In this document: positions 1 through 7,793 of the stretch, one piece after another | Numbering within the stretch: the stretch's first letter is position 1 | How the letters are laid out: every line of letters starts with the position of its first letter | DNA from: Candidatus Blautia intestinigallinarum | GTDB taxonomy: Bacteria > Bacillota > Clostridia > Lachnospirales > Lachnospiraceae | Assembly (NCBI GenBank): GCA_019112635.1 | Contig: DXIX01000016.1 | Coordinates: forward strand, 62,001 to 126,000 | Reading direction: 5' to 3' | Length of the DNA stretch: 64,000 bases | Translations under genes and position numbers: made by a program | Notes under the pieces: generated by a model | Told to the model about the DNA's origin: nothing | Database searches by the model: none | What the model saw: the letters and a program-made list of their open reading frames with translations, nothing else

Positions 1-393
1 GCAGGAGAACTGCCCACAGCCAGTGCGGTCGTGGGAGATGTCTTTGACATTGCCAGAAATATTGAGTACAACTGCTGTACGAGAATCAGCTGTACCTGTT
101 ACAAACAGCTGCCGATCAAGAAGATGGAGGATACTTACAACAGCTATTATGTGAGACTGCAGGCGGAGGACCGCTGCGGAGTTCTGGCAGAGCTGACTAA
201 GATTTTCGCTGAGAACCAGGTAAGTATCGAAGAGATTGTCCAGAAACGGGCACGCTCCAATCAGCTGGCAGAGATTGTGGTGATCACTTCAAAAGTACGT
301 GAAGGAGATTTCACCAGGGCGATGGATGCAATCAAGAAACTGGAGCGGGTGAAAGAGATTTCTTCCTTGCTCCGTGTGTACCGTGCTGAGTGA
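1..393 (+). CDS. hom: Homoserine dehydrogenase, C-terminal part (5' end outside window)
   Basis: The reading frame is open from the first base and ends in TGA at 391-393, giving about 130 residues. It begins with the end of the catalytic domain (LPTASAVVGDV, typical of homoserine dehydrogenase) and continues into an ACT domain (YYVRLQAEDRCGVLAELTKIF...). The enzyme reduces aspartate semialdehyde to homoserine for Met, Thr and Ile synthesis in the cytoplasm. The ACT domain is the usual site of threonine feedback; that role is family knowledge and is not shown here. The start codon, NAD-binding domain and catalytic residues lie upstream of the window. The next gene, gpmI, follows after a 128-bp gap with its own -10-like element. 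Confidence 0.9.
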   Translation, partial: AGELPTASAVVGDVFDIARNIEYNCCTRISCTCYKQLPIKKMEDTYNSYYVRLQAEDRCGVLAELTKIFAENQVSIEEIVQKRARSNQLAEIVVITSKVREGDFTRAMDAIKKLERVKEISSLLRVYRAE

Positions 394-474
394 CAGAGAG
401 AAAAAGTGAAGACAGGGCAGGTTTCTTGGTGAAATTGACGATTGAGTATTCTGGTAATTTTGTTTATAATATGA

Positions 475-480
475 GCAGTA
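475..480 (+). promoter_or_regulatory. Probable -10 element upstream of gpmI
   Basis: A perfect TATAAT lies 41 bp before the gpmI start. The best -35 at a 17-bp distance is poor (TGGTAA, 452-457), and TTGACG at 435-440 is too far away. The ribosome site AAAGGAG at 502-508 lies downstream. Only the -10 is convincing. Confidence 0.4.
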
Positions 481-521
481 AAAAAGAGAAAAAGACGAAC
501 TAAAGGAGAACAGATAGCATT

Positions 522-2066
522 ATGAGCAAAAAACCAACCGTATTAATGATTCTGGATGGATATGGGTTAAATGACAAATGTGAAGCGAATGCAGTTTGTG
601 AGGGAAAGACTCCGATTATGGATCAGCTGATGTCTCAGTGTCCTTTTGTGAAGGGAGCGGCCAGCGGAATGGCAGTCGGTCTTCCGGAAGGTCAGATGGG
701 CAACTCGGAAGTGGGACACATGAATATGGGTGCCGGACGGGTAGTCTATCAGGAACTGACCAGAATTACGAAGGAGATTGAAGACGGAGATTTCTTCGAG
801 AACGAGGCACTTCTCACAGCAGTGAAGAATGCGAAAGAGAACAATTCTTCCATTCACTTTATGGGACTTTTGTCAGATGGCGGTGTTCACAGCCATAACA
901 CTCATCTCTATGCTTTGCTGGAATTGGCAAAACGGGAGGGACTTCAGAAGGTTTATGTACACTGCTTCCTGGATGGCCGTGACACACCTCCAGCATCCGG
1001 AAAAGAATATATCGAAGAACTTCAGGCTAAGATGAAGGAGATCGGCGTGGGCCAGATCGGTGTCGTGTCAGGCCGTTACTATGCGATGGACCGTGACAAC
1101 CGCTGGGATCGTGTGGAGAAAGCTTACCTTGCTCTGACAAAAGGAGAGGGAGTCAAGGGGACAGATGCTGCGCAGGCAGTTCAGGCTTCCTACGATGACG
1201 GCAAGACGGACGAGTTTGTCCTTCCGACCGTGATTGAGAAAGATGGGAAACCAGTGACCACTGTTCAGGATAAGGATTCGGTGGTATTCTTTAACTTCCG
1301 TCCGGACCGCGCAAGAGAGATTACCCGTGCTTTCTGCGCGGACGAGTTTGACGGATTTGACAGAGAAAAGAGACTGGATCTGACTTATGTGTGCTTCACA
1401 GAGTATGATGAGACAATCCCGAATAAGATCATCGCTTTCCATAAAGTGTCTATCACCAACACTTTCGGCGAATTTCTGGCAGCTCATCATATGAAGCAGG
1501 CAAGAATCGCGGAGACTGAGAAATATGCTCATGTCACCTTCTTCTTCAACGGAGGAGTGGAAGAGCCAAATGAGGGCGAGGACCGTATTCTGGTGAAATC
1601 ACCGAAGGTGGCTACTTATGATCTGAAACCGGAGATGAGTGCCTATGAAGTGTGTGATAAACTGGTGGAAGCCATCCGCTCTCTGAAATATGATGTGATT
1701 ATCATCAATTTTGCGAATCCGGATATGGTGGGCCATACCGGAGTGGAAGCGGCAGCCATCAAAGCCATTGAGGCGGTGGATGAATGTGTGGGCCGTGCTG
1801 TGGATGCCATCAAAGAAGTGGATGGTCAGATGTTTATCTGTGCTGACCACGGAAATGCAGAACAGTTGGTGGATTATGAGACTGGTGAACCTTTTACCGC
1901 TCACACGACAAATCCGGTTCCATTTATCCTGGTGAATGCAGATCCTTCTTACACACTGAGAGAGGGAGGACGTCTGGCGGATATTGTTCCGACCCTGATC
2001 GAATTGATGGGAATGGAGCAGCCTGAAGAAATGACCGGAAAATCTCTTCTGGTAAAGAAGGCATAA
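522..2066 (+). CDS. gpmI: 2,3-bisphosphoglycerate-independent phosphoglycerate mutase
   Basis: Interconverts 3- and 2-phosphoglycerate in glycolysis and gluconeogenesis using two Mn ions and a phosphoserine. The 514-residue length is normal for the family. The N-terminal metal motif LMILDGYG holds Asp12. GNSEVGHMNMGAGR carries the phosphorylated Ser62, DGRDTPP and FNFRPDRAREI match the substrate lid, and the C-terminal ADHGNAEQ and HTTNPVPF motifs complete the alkaline-phosphatase-like metal site. The ATG is preceded by AAAGGAG. The gene appears monocistronic, closed by a hairpin at 2080-2137. No oddities seen. Confidence 0.97.
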   Translation: MSKKPTVLMILDGYGLNDKCEANAVCEGKTPIMDQLMSQCPFVKGAASGMAVGLPEGQMGNSEVGHMNMGAGRVVYQELTRITKEIEDGDFFENEALLTAVKNAKENNSSIHFMGLLSDGGVHSHNTHLYALLELAKREGLQKVYVHCFLDGRDTPPASGKEYIEELQAKMKEIGVGQIGVVSGRYYAMDRDNRWDRVEKAYLALTKGEGVKGTDAAQAVQASYDDGKTDEFVLPTVIEKDGKPVTTVQDKDSVVFFNFRPDRAREITRAFCADEFDGFDREKRLDLTYVCFTEYDETIPNKIIAFHKVSITNTFGEFLAAHHMKQARIAETEKYAHVTFFFNGGVEEPNEGEDRILVKSPKVATYDLKPEMSAYEVCDKLVEAIRSLKYDVIIINFANPDMVGHTGVEAAAIKAIEAVDECVGRAVDAIKEVDGQMFICADHGNAEQLVDYETGEPFTAHTTNPVPFILVNADPSYTLREGGRLADIVPTLIELMGMEQPEEMTGKSLLVKKA

Positions 2067-2079
2067 AATAAAAAAGATA

Positions 2080-2137
2080 AATGCTCTGAGCGACTGCGGA
2101 ATCATAGTTTATGAGGCAACTGCCCAGGGCATTTTTT
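2080..2137 (+). terminator. Intrinsic terminator after gpmI
   Basis: ATGCTCTGAGC (2081-2091) can pair with GCCCAGGGCAT (2122-2132) with one mismatch and a G-U pair. TTTTTT follows. The loop is long (about 30 nt) and contains a smaller TCAT/ATGA hairpin. Confidence 0.65.
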
Positions 2138-2194
2138 GATTCTTTGAGAGGACAGAAGAGATGCAGTTCTATTTTGGTTCTGACTTTCATGGAA

Positions 2195-2401
2195 AATGTG
2201 ATAAGGGTCATTCGATTGTTCACATTCGAATGACCCTTATCAATGTTGTTCATTGTCCATTGGACGATACCTTCACTTTCTTAAACTTTTAAAAGTTTAT
2301 TCTCTTACGCTTCTGGTGGTCCGTACCTTCCTTTCATTAGATTATGAGGTAAATCTTAACGTTTTCGGTGGTCTGTCCTCCTTACGTATGATTTATTTGT
2401 T
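2195..2401 (-). ncRNA. Candidate structured non-coding RNA (about 205 nt, unassigned)
   Basis: Read on the minus strand, a perfect promoter (TTGACA, 17 bp, TATACT; 2436 to 2408) would start transcription near 2401. The unit ends in a perfect 17-bp inverted repeat with a 10-nt loop (2199-2242) followed by CATTTTCC. Between them there is no credible ORF. The only frames open at ATG codons run through the hairpin into the next gene's antisense strand and resemble no protein. The body holds an 18-bp self-complementary AU-rich palindrome (2282-2299) and two copies of a GACCACC..AA.CGT.AAGA module. I do not recognise the family. raiA-type RNA, a roughly 200-nt Firmicutes RNA, would be the first model to test, but I cannot confirm it from memory of its consensus. 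Confidence 0.6.
2199..2242 (-). terminator. Perfect 17-bp stem-loop ending the minus-strand unit
   Basis: Arms 2199-2215 and 2226-2242 are exact reverse complements around a 10-nt loop. On the minus strand the stem is followed by CATTTTCC, a short U tract. On the plus strand no U tract follows, so it most likely terminates the minus-strand RNA. Confidence 0.65.
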
Positions 2402-2407
2402 GAACTA

Positions 2408-2436
2408 AGTATAGCAAATACTTAGCTGATTGTCAA
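2408..2436 (-). promoter_or_regulatory. Consensus sigma-A promoter of the minus-strand RNA
   Basis: The -35 TTGACA is the complement of 2431-2436 and the -10 TATACT the complement of 2408-2413, with a 17-bp spacer. It matches 11 of 12 consensus bases and faces away from the downstream plus-strand operon. Confidence 0.75.
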
Positions 2437-2571
2437 TAAAAATTTTAAAAATAAAAATATAAAAATTGTATAAACTAATTTAAAAATAAAAATATCTAAA
2501 TTATCTGAAAATATAGAGAGGGAAAATATTAATAAAATGTAAAAAAAATAATAAAATTATGAAAAAAGATG

Positions 2572-2600
2572 TTGAAATATGTCGAAGACTTCCGTATCAT
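2572..2600 (+). promoter_or_regulatory. Promoter of the SGNH/DUF4358/MBOAT/DHHW cassette
   Basis: TTGAAA (2572-2577), a 17-bp spacer and TATCAT (2595-2600). It overlaps the farthest upstream possible ATG (2569), which supports translation starting at 2638 instead. The 2440-2570 stretch before it is strongly AT-rich, with no gene seen. Confidence 0.5.
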
Positions 2601-2637
2601 TAAAGAATATAAGAGGTTAAAAGTTGAGGTCACAGAA

Positions 2638-3444
2638 ATGGAAAACAGAAGAAAAAATCGCAGGAAACAGTATCTGCGGAGGAATTTTTTTCTGGCTGCC
2701 GGGATTTTTCTGCTTTTGCTCCTCACCATTGCTGTTCTGGTTTTCAGAATGCGGGCGCAAGGTGAAAAAGAGGCTGATACAGAAGAGGGAATTGCGTATC
2801 TGGAAAGTCTGGAGGCGAAGGATATGAATTCTATCCAACAGGAAATCAAGACACTCAGAAAAGAAGAGCAAAGAGAGGCTTTGACCAATGGAGATCTGAC
2901 TGTGTGGGAACAGTTTACGGATTACGCGATTCTGGGAGATTCCCGGACTATGGGGTTTGACCAGTATGGATTTCTTCCCTCCGAGAGGATTCTGGCTCAC
3001 GGAGGTGCCACAATCGCGGATATTCCGGAGTATATGGAGCAGTTGAAGGCTCTGAATCCGTCTTATGTGTTTCTGTGTTATGGTTTGAATGACGTGAGTA
3101 TCGGCTATTGGGAGACTCCGCAGGCATACACCACAGATCTGGGAAAAGCGGTTGAGTCCATCCGGACAGAGCTTCCGGATGCGCAAGTGTTTGTAAATTC
3201 CATCTTTCCGGCCCAGGATCCTGCGTTCGAACAGTCGGAAGAGTGGAGAAAGATTCCGGAATACAATGAGGTGATCAAAGCTTACTGTGAGGAAAATGGA
3301 TATCCCTATATTGATAACACCCAGATTGTCGAGGAGCATTCAGATCTCTACGATGAGGACGGGATTCATCTGCAGGAGGATTTCTATGAGTACTGGGCAG
3401 TCAATATGTTGGCAGAGGTGATGGCAGATGGAGAAAGTTCGTAA
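2638..3444 (+). CDS. Membrane-anchored SGNH/GDSL hydrolase-like protein
   Basis: A 268-residue protein with a short basic N-terminus, one membrane helix (about 17-37), then an extracytoplasmic SGNH-hydrolase domain. Visible catalytic blocks are ILGDSRTMG (nucleophile Ser102), YGLND (about 148-152) and DGIHL (Asp241, His244). Such proteins are esterases or acyl transferases on glycans. I chose the ATG at 2638 because GAGGT precedes it and the predicted promoter lies over the longer alternative start at 2569. Its 3' end overlaps the next gene by 17 bp, so the two are translationally coupled. Together with the following MBOAT and DHHW genes this suggests O-acetylation of a cell-surface polymer. 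The polymer is not identifiable from the sequence. Confidence 0.8.
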   Translation: MENRRKNRRKQYLRRNFFLAAGIFLLLLLTIAVLVFRMRAQGEKEADTEEGIAYLESLEAKDMNSIQQEIKTLRKEEQREALTNGDLTVWEQFTDYAILGDSRTMGFDQYGFLPSERILAHGGATIADIPEYMEQLKALNPSYVFLCYGLNDVSIGYWETPQAYTTDLGKAVESIRTELPDAQVFVNSIFPAQDPAFEQSEEWRKIPEYNEVIKAYCEENGYPYIDNTQIVEEHSDLYDEDGIHLQEDFYEYWAVNMLAEVMADGESS

Positions 3445-3913
3445 TAATTGGCTGACTGGAGTTCGCTATGGGATGCTGGTGTTCCTGGTGGTATTTGTGG
3501 GAATGCTGATGGGAGCGGATCGGGTGAGCGATGCGCAGATAGAAGAGGTGGAAAATGCAGTCACTGCCCAGGTGTCCATGGATGGAATGCACCAGGAGGG
3601 GAGCCAGATGGTTAAGAGACTGTATGGATTGAATGCCAATGACTATGATGGGACGATTCTGTATATCGCAGATTCCAATATGGGAGCTGAGGAGATGCTG
3701 CTGGTGAAGCTGGCGGATGTCTCCCAGGCAGATGATGTGGAGGCTGCGGTTGAGACACGGATATCAAATCAGGAAAATGCTTTTGAGGGATACGGGGCAG
3801 AGCAGTATCAGCTTTTGCAGGAGCATGTCCTGAGCGTTCAGGGAAATTATGTGTTCTTCCTGGTCCATCCGGATGCGCGGCAGGCTCAGAAAGCGTTTTT
3901 GGACAGTCTGTAA
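3428..3913 (+). CDS. DUF4358-type membrane-anchored protein
   Basis: A 161-residue protein with an N-terminal hydrophobic helix (about 12-30) and a soluble outer domain containing YIADSNMGAEEMLLVKL and NYVFFLVHPDA. These fit the DUF4358 family as I know it from clostridial acylation clusters. No catalytic motif is apparent. Start ATG at 3428 lies inside the end of the SGNH gene and is preceded by GGCAGATGG, so it probably depends on re-initiation. No function can be assigned beyond membership of the cassette. It may be a small accessory of the acyl-transfer complex (inference). Confidence 0.7.
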   Translation: MEKVRNNWLTGVRYGMLVFLVVFVGMLMGADRVSDAQIEEVENAVTAQVSMDGMHQEGSQMVKRLYGLNANDYDGTILYIADSNMGAEEMLLVKLADVSQADDVEAAVETRISNQENAFEGYGAEQYQLLQEHVLSVQGNYVFFLVHPDARQAQKAFLDSL

Positions 3914-3931
3914 ATGAAGTGGGGATAAGAG

Positions 3932-5347
3932 ATGATATTCAGCAGTGTTTTTTTTATTTTTGTCTTTCTCCCGGTGACCTTGATCGTATATTATCTGGTG
4001 CCGTGGAGAATCAAAAATCTGGTTCTGTTACTGTTCAGTCTGATTTTTTATGCCTGGGGAGAACCGGTATATATTTTTCTAATGATGTTCAGCATCGTCT
4101 TTAATTATTTCAGCGGGCTGGAGCTGGATCTGAGGAGAAGGACAGGAGAGAGACTGAAATTTAAAATTTGTTTTCTTACAACGGTTGTGGCAAACCTGGC
4201 AATTCTGGGATTTTTTAAGTATTACGGCTTCTTTGTTCTCAATCTGAACAGGATTCTTCCTGTGGATATTCCCTATCAGGAACTTGCTCTTCCCATCGGA
4301 ATTTCTTTTTATACTTTCCAGACATTATCTTATATCATTGACGTTTATTGGGGAAATGTAGAGGTGCAGAAGAATCTGATTTCCTTTGGGACTTATGTGA
4401 CGATGTTTCCTCAGTTGATCGCCGGACCGATTGTGCGTTATGCAGATGTGGAGAAGCAGCTGCGCAGCAGAACACTCTCCCTGACAAAGTTTGGAGACGG
4501 TGTGCTCTGGTTTTTGAGAGGACTGGGCAAGAAAGTTCTGCTTGCCAATAACATTGGTATGGTGTTTGACACCATTGTGGCCATGGGGAGTGATGAGAGA
4601 TCGGTTCTGACAGCCTGGATTGGATGTCTGGCTTATACCATGCAGATTTATTATGATTTCAGCGGTTACTCGGATATGGCCATAGGACTGGGAAAAATGC
4701 TGGGATTTGAGTTTGTGAAAAACTTTGAATATCCTTATATTTCCAGAAGCATTACGGAATTCTGGCGCCGCTGGCATATCTCACTGGGAACCTGGTTCCG
4801 GGAATATGTATATATTCCGCTGGGCGGCAACCGGGTATCTGTACCGAAGCATATCAGAAATATTATGGTTGTCTGGATTTTAACTGGTTTCTGGCATGGC
4901 GCCGCGTGGAATTTTATGTTTTGGGGATTTTATTACGGGATACTTCTTCTGGTGGAAAAATATTTTCTTCATTCGATTCTGGAGAAGGCTCCCGCCTTCG
5001 TATCTCATATTTACACGATGCTGCTGGTGATGATCGGATGGGTATTTTTCTTCTCCTCTTCCATGGGACAGGCAGGTGCCTATCTGGGAAATATGATAGG
5101 AATCACAGGTGCCGGTCTGGTGGATCATACGGGAGTATATTATCTCACGACAAATCTGATTTTGATGATCGTGATGATTCTGTGTGCCACACCGAAAGTC
5201 TATGGGTGGTTCCGGCGTTTTGCTCTGGAAGATAATTCCGCTCTGCGCCTTACTGCCACAATTTTGGTATATGCAGGAATTTTTGTGGCATCGACCGCAT
5301 ATTTAGTAAATATGACTTATAACCCGTTTTTATATTTTAGATTTTAA
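3932..5347 (+). CDS. MBOAT family membrane O-acyltransferase (AlgI/DltB-like)
   Basis: A 471-residue polytopic membrane protein. The MBOAT signature includes QLIAGPIVRY, YYDFSGYSDMAIGLGKMLGF, the WRRWHISLG motif, and GFWHGAAWNF with the invariant histidine at about residue 322. Family members move acyl groups across the membrane for O-acylation of alginate, teichoic acid or peptidoglycan. The alginate-type partner (DHHW protein) follows directly, so acetyl transfer to an exported polysaccharide is the best inference. It starts 18 bp after the DUF4358 gene with GGGGATAAGAG upstream. The length and blocks look intact. Confidence 0.92.
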   Translation: MIFSSVFFIFVFLPVTLIVYYLVPWRIKNLVLLLFSLIFYAWGEPVYIFLMMFSIVFNYFSGLELDLRRRTGERLKFKICFLTTVVANLAILGFFKYYGFFVLNLNRILPVDIPYQELALPIGISFYTFQTLSYIIDVYWGNVEVQKNLISFGTYVTMFPQLIAGPIVRYADVEKQLRSRTLSLTKFGDGVLWFLRGLGKKVLLANNIGMVFDTIVAMGSDERSVLTAWIGCLAYTMQIYYDFSGYSDMAIGLGKMLGFEFVKNFEYPYISRSITEFWRRWHISLGTWFREYVYIPLGGNRVSVPKHIRNIMVVWILTGFWHGAAWNFMFWGFYYGILLLVEKYFLHSILEKAPAFVSHIYTMLLVMIGWVFFFSSSMGQAGAYLGNMIGITGAGLVDHTGVYYLTTNLILMIVMILCATPKVYGWFRRFALEDNSALRLTATILVYAGIFVASTAYLVNMTYNPFLYFRF

Positions 5348-5367
5348 CAGAGGGAAGCGAAAGCAGG

Positions 5368-6564
5368 ATGAGCATACAGTCAAGAGAGGATCGGATATCC
5401 AGAAAAAAGAGAATGAGAAAGCTCAGGGCGAACAGAATCTGCCAGGTGGCGGCAGTGCTTTTCGGGCTGGTACTGGCCGTTGTGGTGATCTCAAATTTTT
5501 TGAAAAAAGATGTGACGTTTTCAGAGTCGGAGAATCGGATTCTCACCGAGCGGCCTGAGTGGGATCTTCAGGAAGTGATGTCAGGAGATTTTATGGCGCA
5601 GACAGAATCCTATGTGGCAGATCAGTTTATATTCCGGGATTCCTGGATTTGGCTGAAACTGCAGCTGGACAAGCTTGCAGGCAAGAAAGAGTCCAACGGG
5701 GTTTATCTGGGGAAGGAAGGGTATCTGATGGAAGTCCTGGATGAGCCTAAAGAAGAGTATCTGAAGAAAAACCTGGCGGCAGTCCAGGATTTTTCCAGCC
5801 GGCATCAGAATCTGAACCGGTTTATGACATTGGTGCCCAACGCAGCGTATATTTTAAAAGATAAGATGCCGGCCAACGCTCCTGTGAGAGACCAGTCGAA
5901 AGACATACAAAGAATCAAAGACGAGGTGGGCGAAAGTCTGAACTTCATCGATGTGACAAAAACCCTTCAGGATCATGCGTCAGACCCGATTTATTACAAG
6001 ACGGATCATCACTGGACAAGCCTGGGAGCCAAATATGTCTTTGATGAGATTGCAGATGATCTGGGAATTGTGCCTGTACAGGATTATCAGGTATATACGG
6101 TGTCGGATTCTTTCTCAGGGACACTGGCGTCCACCAGTGGTTATCACGGACAGAGAGATACCATTGAGGTCTATGATCCCCAGGGAGTTGAGAACGATTA
6201 TGTCGTCTATTACGCAGACGACCAGGAGAGAACCACTACCATTTACGACCGTTCCTGCCTGGAGGAGAAAGATCAGTATACGGTGTTCTTTGGCGGAAAT
6301 CATACACGGGTGGACATTGAGACGACGAACAAAGAAGAACGGTGCCTGCTGGTGTTCAAAGATTCCTATGCCAACAGTTTCATGCAGTTTCTGACCCCTT
6401 ACTTTCGGAAGATCATTCTGGTTGATCCCCGCTATTATTACGAAGATGTGGAACAGCTGATTGCCTCCGAAGGTGTGACGGATGTGCTGTTTTTGTATAA
6501 TCTGAACACTTTTCTCACAGACTCGTCTCTGGGGGATGTGCTTGCCGTACAGGAGTCGGAATAA
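5368..6564 (+). CDS. DHHW motif protein (AlgX/AlgJ-like SGNH acetyltransferase partner)
   Basis: A 398-residue protein with a cationic N-terminus, a single membrane helix (about 24-44) and an outer domain. The motif YKTDHHWTSLGA (Asp213-His214-His215-Trp216) defines the DHHW family, related to AlgX/AlgJ, which take the acetyl group from the MBOAT protein and place it on the polysaccharide. LVFKDSYANSF near the C-terminus is the likely nucleophile-Ser block (GDS equivalent). It lies 20 bp after the MBOAT gene and closes the cassette. The polymer acted on is unknown; no glycosyltransferase lies next to it. Confidence 0.88.
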   Translation: MSIQSREDRISRKKRMRKLRANRICQVAAVLFGLVLAVVVISNFLKKDVTFSESENRILTERPEWDLQEVMSGDFMAQTESYVADQFIFRDSWIWLKLQLDKLAGKKESNGVYLGKEGYLMEVLDEPKEEYLKKNLAAVQDFSSRHQNLNRFMTLVPNAAYILKDKMPANAPVRDQSKDIQRIKDEVGESLNFIDVTKTLQDHASDPIYYKTDHHWTSLGAKYVFDEIADDLGIVPVQDYQVYTVSDSFSGTLASTSGYHGQRDTIEVYDPQGVENDYVVYYADDQERTTTIYDRSCLEEKDQYTVFFGGNHTRVDIETTNKEERCLLVFKDSYANSFMQFLTPYFRKIILVDPRYYYEDVEQLIASEGVTDVLFLYNLNTFLTDSSLGDVLAVQESE

Positions 6565-6566
6565 AG

Positions 6567-6595
6567 TTGACAAAAATAGTATGATATGGTATTTT
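6567..6595 (+). promoter_or_regulatory. Promoter of ldhA
   Basis: TTGACA (6567-6572), a 17-bp spacer and TATTTT (6590-6595), just after the DHHW stop codon. No Rex-type inverted repeat is visible around it. Confidence 0.5.
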
Positions 6596-6660
6596 ATGGT
6601 TGATGAGAGTAAAAACAGACATTTTTATACATACTATGAGAAAATGATGGAGGCAATGAT

Positions 6661-7650
6661 ATGAAGATTTTATTCTATGATACCAAAGAATACGACCGTG
6701 CATCTTTTGACAGACAGCTGCCTGCTTATCCGGATATCACCATTGATTATCTGAAGACAGATCTGGCGCCGGCCACAGCGAAGCTGGCCAAGGGATATGA
6801 CGCGGTGTGTGCTTTTGTCAGTTCCGATATCGGAACAAAGACCATTGACGAACTTCATCAGTGCGGAATTTCCCTGATTCTCATGCGCTGTGCCGGATTC
6901 AATAACGTGGATCTGAAACAGGCCGCTGCTTATGGAATCAAGGTGCTGAGAGTGCCGGGCTATTCACCTGAGGCAGTCGCGGAGCACGCGATGGCGCTTG
7001 CCCTGGCAGTCAACCGGAAGCTGCACAAAGCTTACGTGAAGGTAAGAGAGAATGATTTCAGTCTGAACGGACTTCTGGGATTCAATTTCCATCAGAAGAC
7101 GGCCGGGATTGTGGGAACTGGAAAGATCGGCGCAGCGATGGCGAAGATCTGTCACGGATTCGGCATGAAGGTGCTGGCCTACGACGTATATCATAATCCA
7201 GAGCTGGATTTCGCGGAGTATGTCTCCTTGGATGAATTGCTGAAAAGGAGCGATCTGATTTCTTTGCATTGTCCTCTGACAGATGATACCTATCATCTGA
7301 TCAACCGGGATACGATCCAGAAGATGAAAGACGGAGTGATTCTTGTGAATACATCCAGAGGCGGTCTGGTAAAGACACAGGATCTGGTGGAAGGAATCCG
7401 GGCACGGAAATTCTTCGGCGTGGGTCTGGATGTGTACGAAGAAGAGACGAAGAATGTGTTTGAAGACCGGTCGGATGAAATTCTGGAGAATTCCACCACG
7501 GCGAGACTGCTCTCTTTCCCGAATGTGATGATCACCTCCCATCAGGGATTTTTTACCCAGGAGGCACTGGCAGCGATCAGCCAGACAACTCTGGACAATG
7601 CGGTGACATTTCTCAAAGGCGGGACGACAGAAAACGAAGTGAAAGCGTAA
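6661..7650 (+). CDS. ldhA: D-lactate dehydrogenase (D-2-hydroxyacid dehydrogenase family)
   Basis: Reduces pyruvate to D-lactate with NADH in the cytoplasm, a fermentative outlet for reducing power. The 329-residue protein follows the LdhA pattern closely: YDTKEYD at the N-terminus, LRCAGFNNVDL, VPGYSPEAVAEHAM, the Rossmann motif GTGKIG (about 152-157), the catalytic NTSRGGLV arginine and the ITSHQGFFT histidine. Related enzymes also act on phenylpyruvate or hydroxyisocaproate, so substrate is inferred. It has its own promoter and a terminator at 7662-7694, so it is a single-gene unit. Confidence 0.9.
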   Translation: MKILFYDTKEYDRASFDRQLPAYPDITIDYLKTDLAPATAKLAKGYDAVCAFVSSDIGTKTIDELHQCGISLILMRCAGFNNVDLKQAAAYGIKVLRVPGYSPEAVAEHAMALALAVNRKLHKAYVKVRENDFSLNGLLGFNFHQKTAGIVGTGKIGAAMAKICHGFGMKVLAYDVYHNPELDFAEYVSLDELLKRSDLISLHCPLTDDTYHLINRDTIQKMKDGVILVNTSRGGLVKTQDLVEGIRARKFFGVGLDVYEEETKNVFEDRSDEILENSTTARLLSFPNVMITSHQGFFTQEALAAISQTTLDNAVTFLKGGTTENEVKA

Positions 7651-7661
7651 AAAGAAAAAAA

Positions 7662-7694
7662 AGAGGTTTTCCGTAACCGGAGAATCTCTTTTTT
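7662..7694 (+). terminator. Terminator after ldhA
   Basis: AGAGGTTTTCCG and CGGAGAATCTCT pair (G-U pairs included) around TAAC, followed by TTTTTT. Confidence 0.8.
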
Positions 7695-7793
7695 GAATCT
7701 CGAAAAGTGTCGAAAGATACTTTTTTCTCGAATATGAATATGGTATACTTCTGAGTGAAAGCAACAGAAATTACATAGAAGAGGAGAAACAGA

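Noticed and set aside
1924-2253. 109-codon minus-strand frame starting inside the candidate RNA
   Set aside because: Runs through the perfect hairpin and into gpmI antisense sequence; no ribosome site and low-complexity translation.
2282-2299. 18-bp AT-rich palindrome as a phage or transposon attachment site
   Set aside because: No integrase, flanking repeat or foreign genes nearby; it lies within the candidate RNA and can be a simple hairpin.
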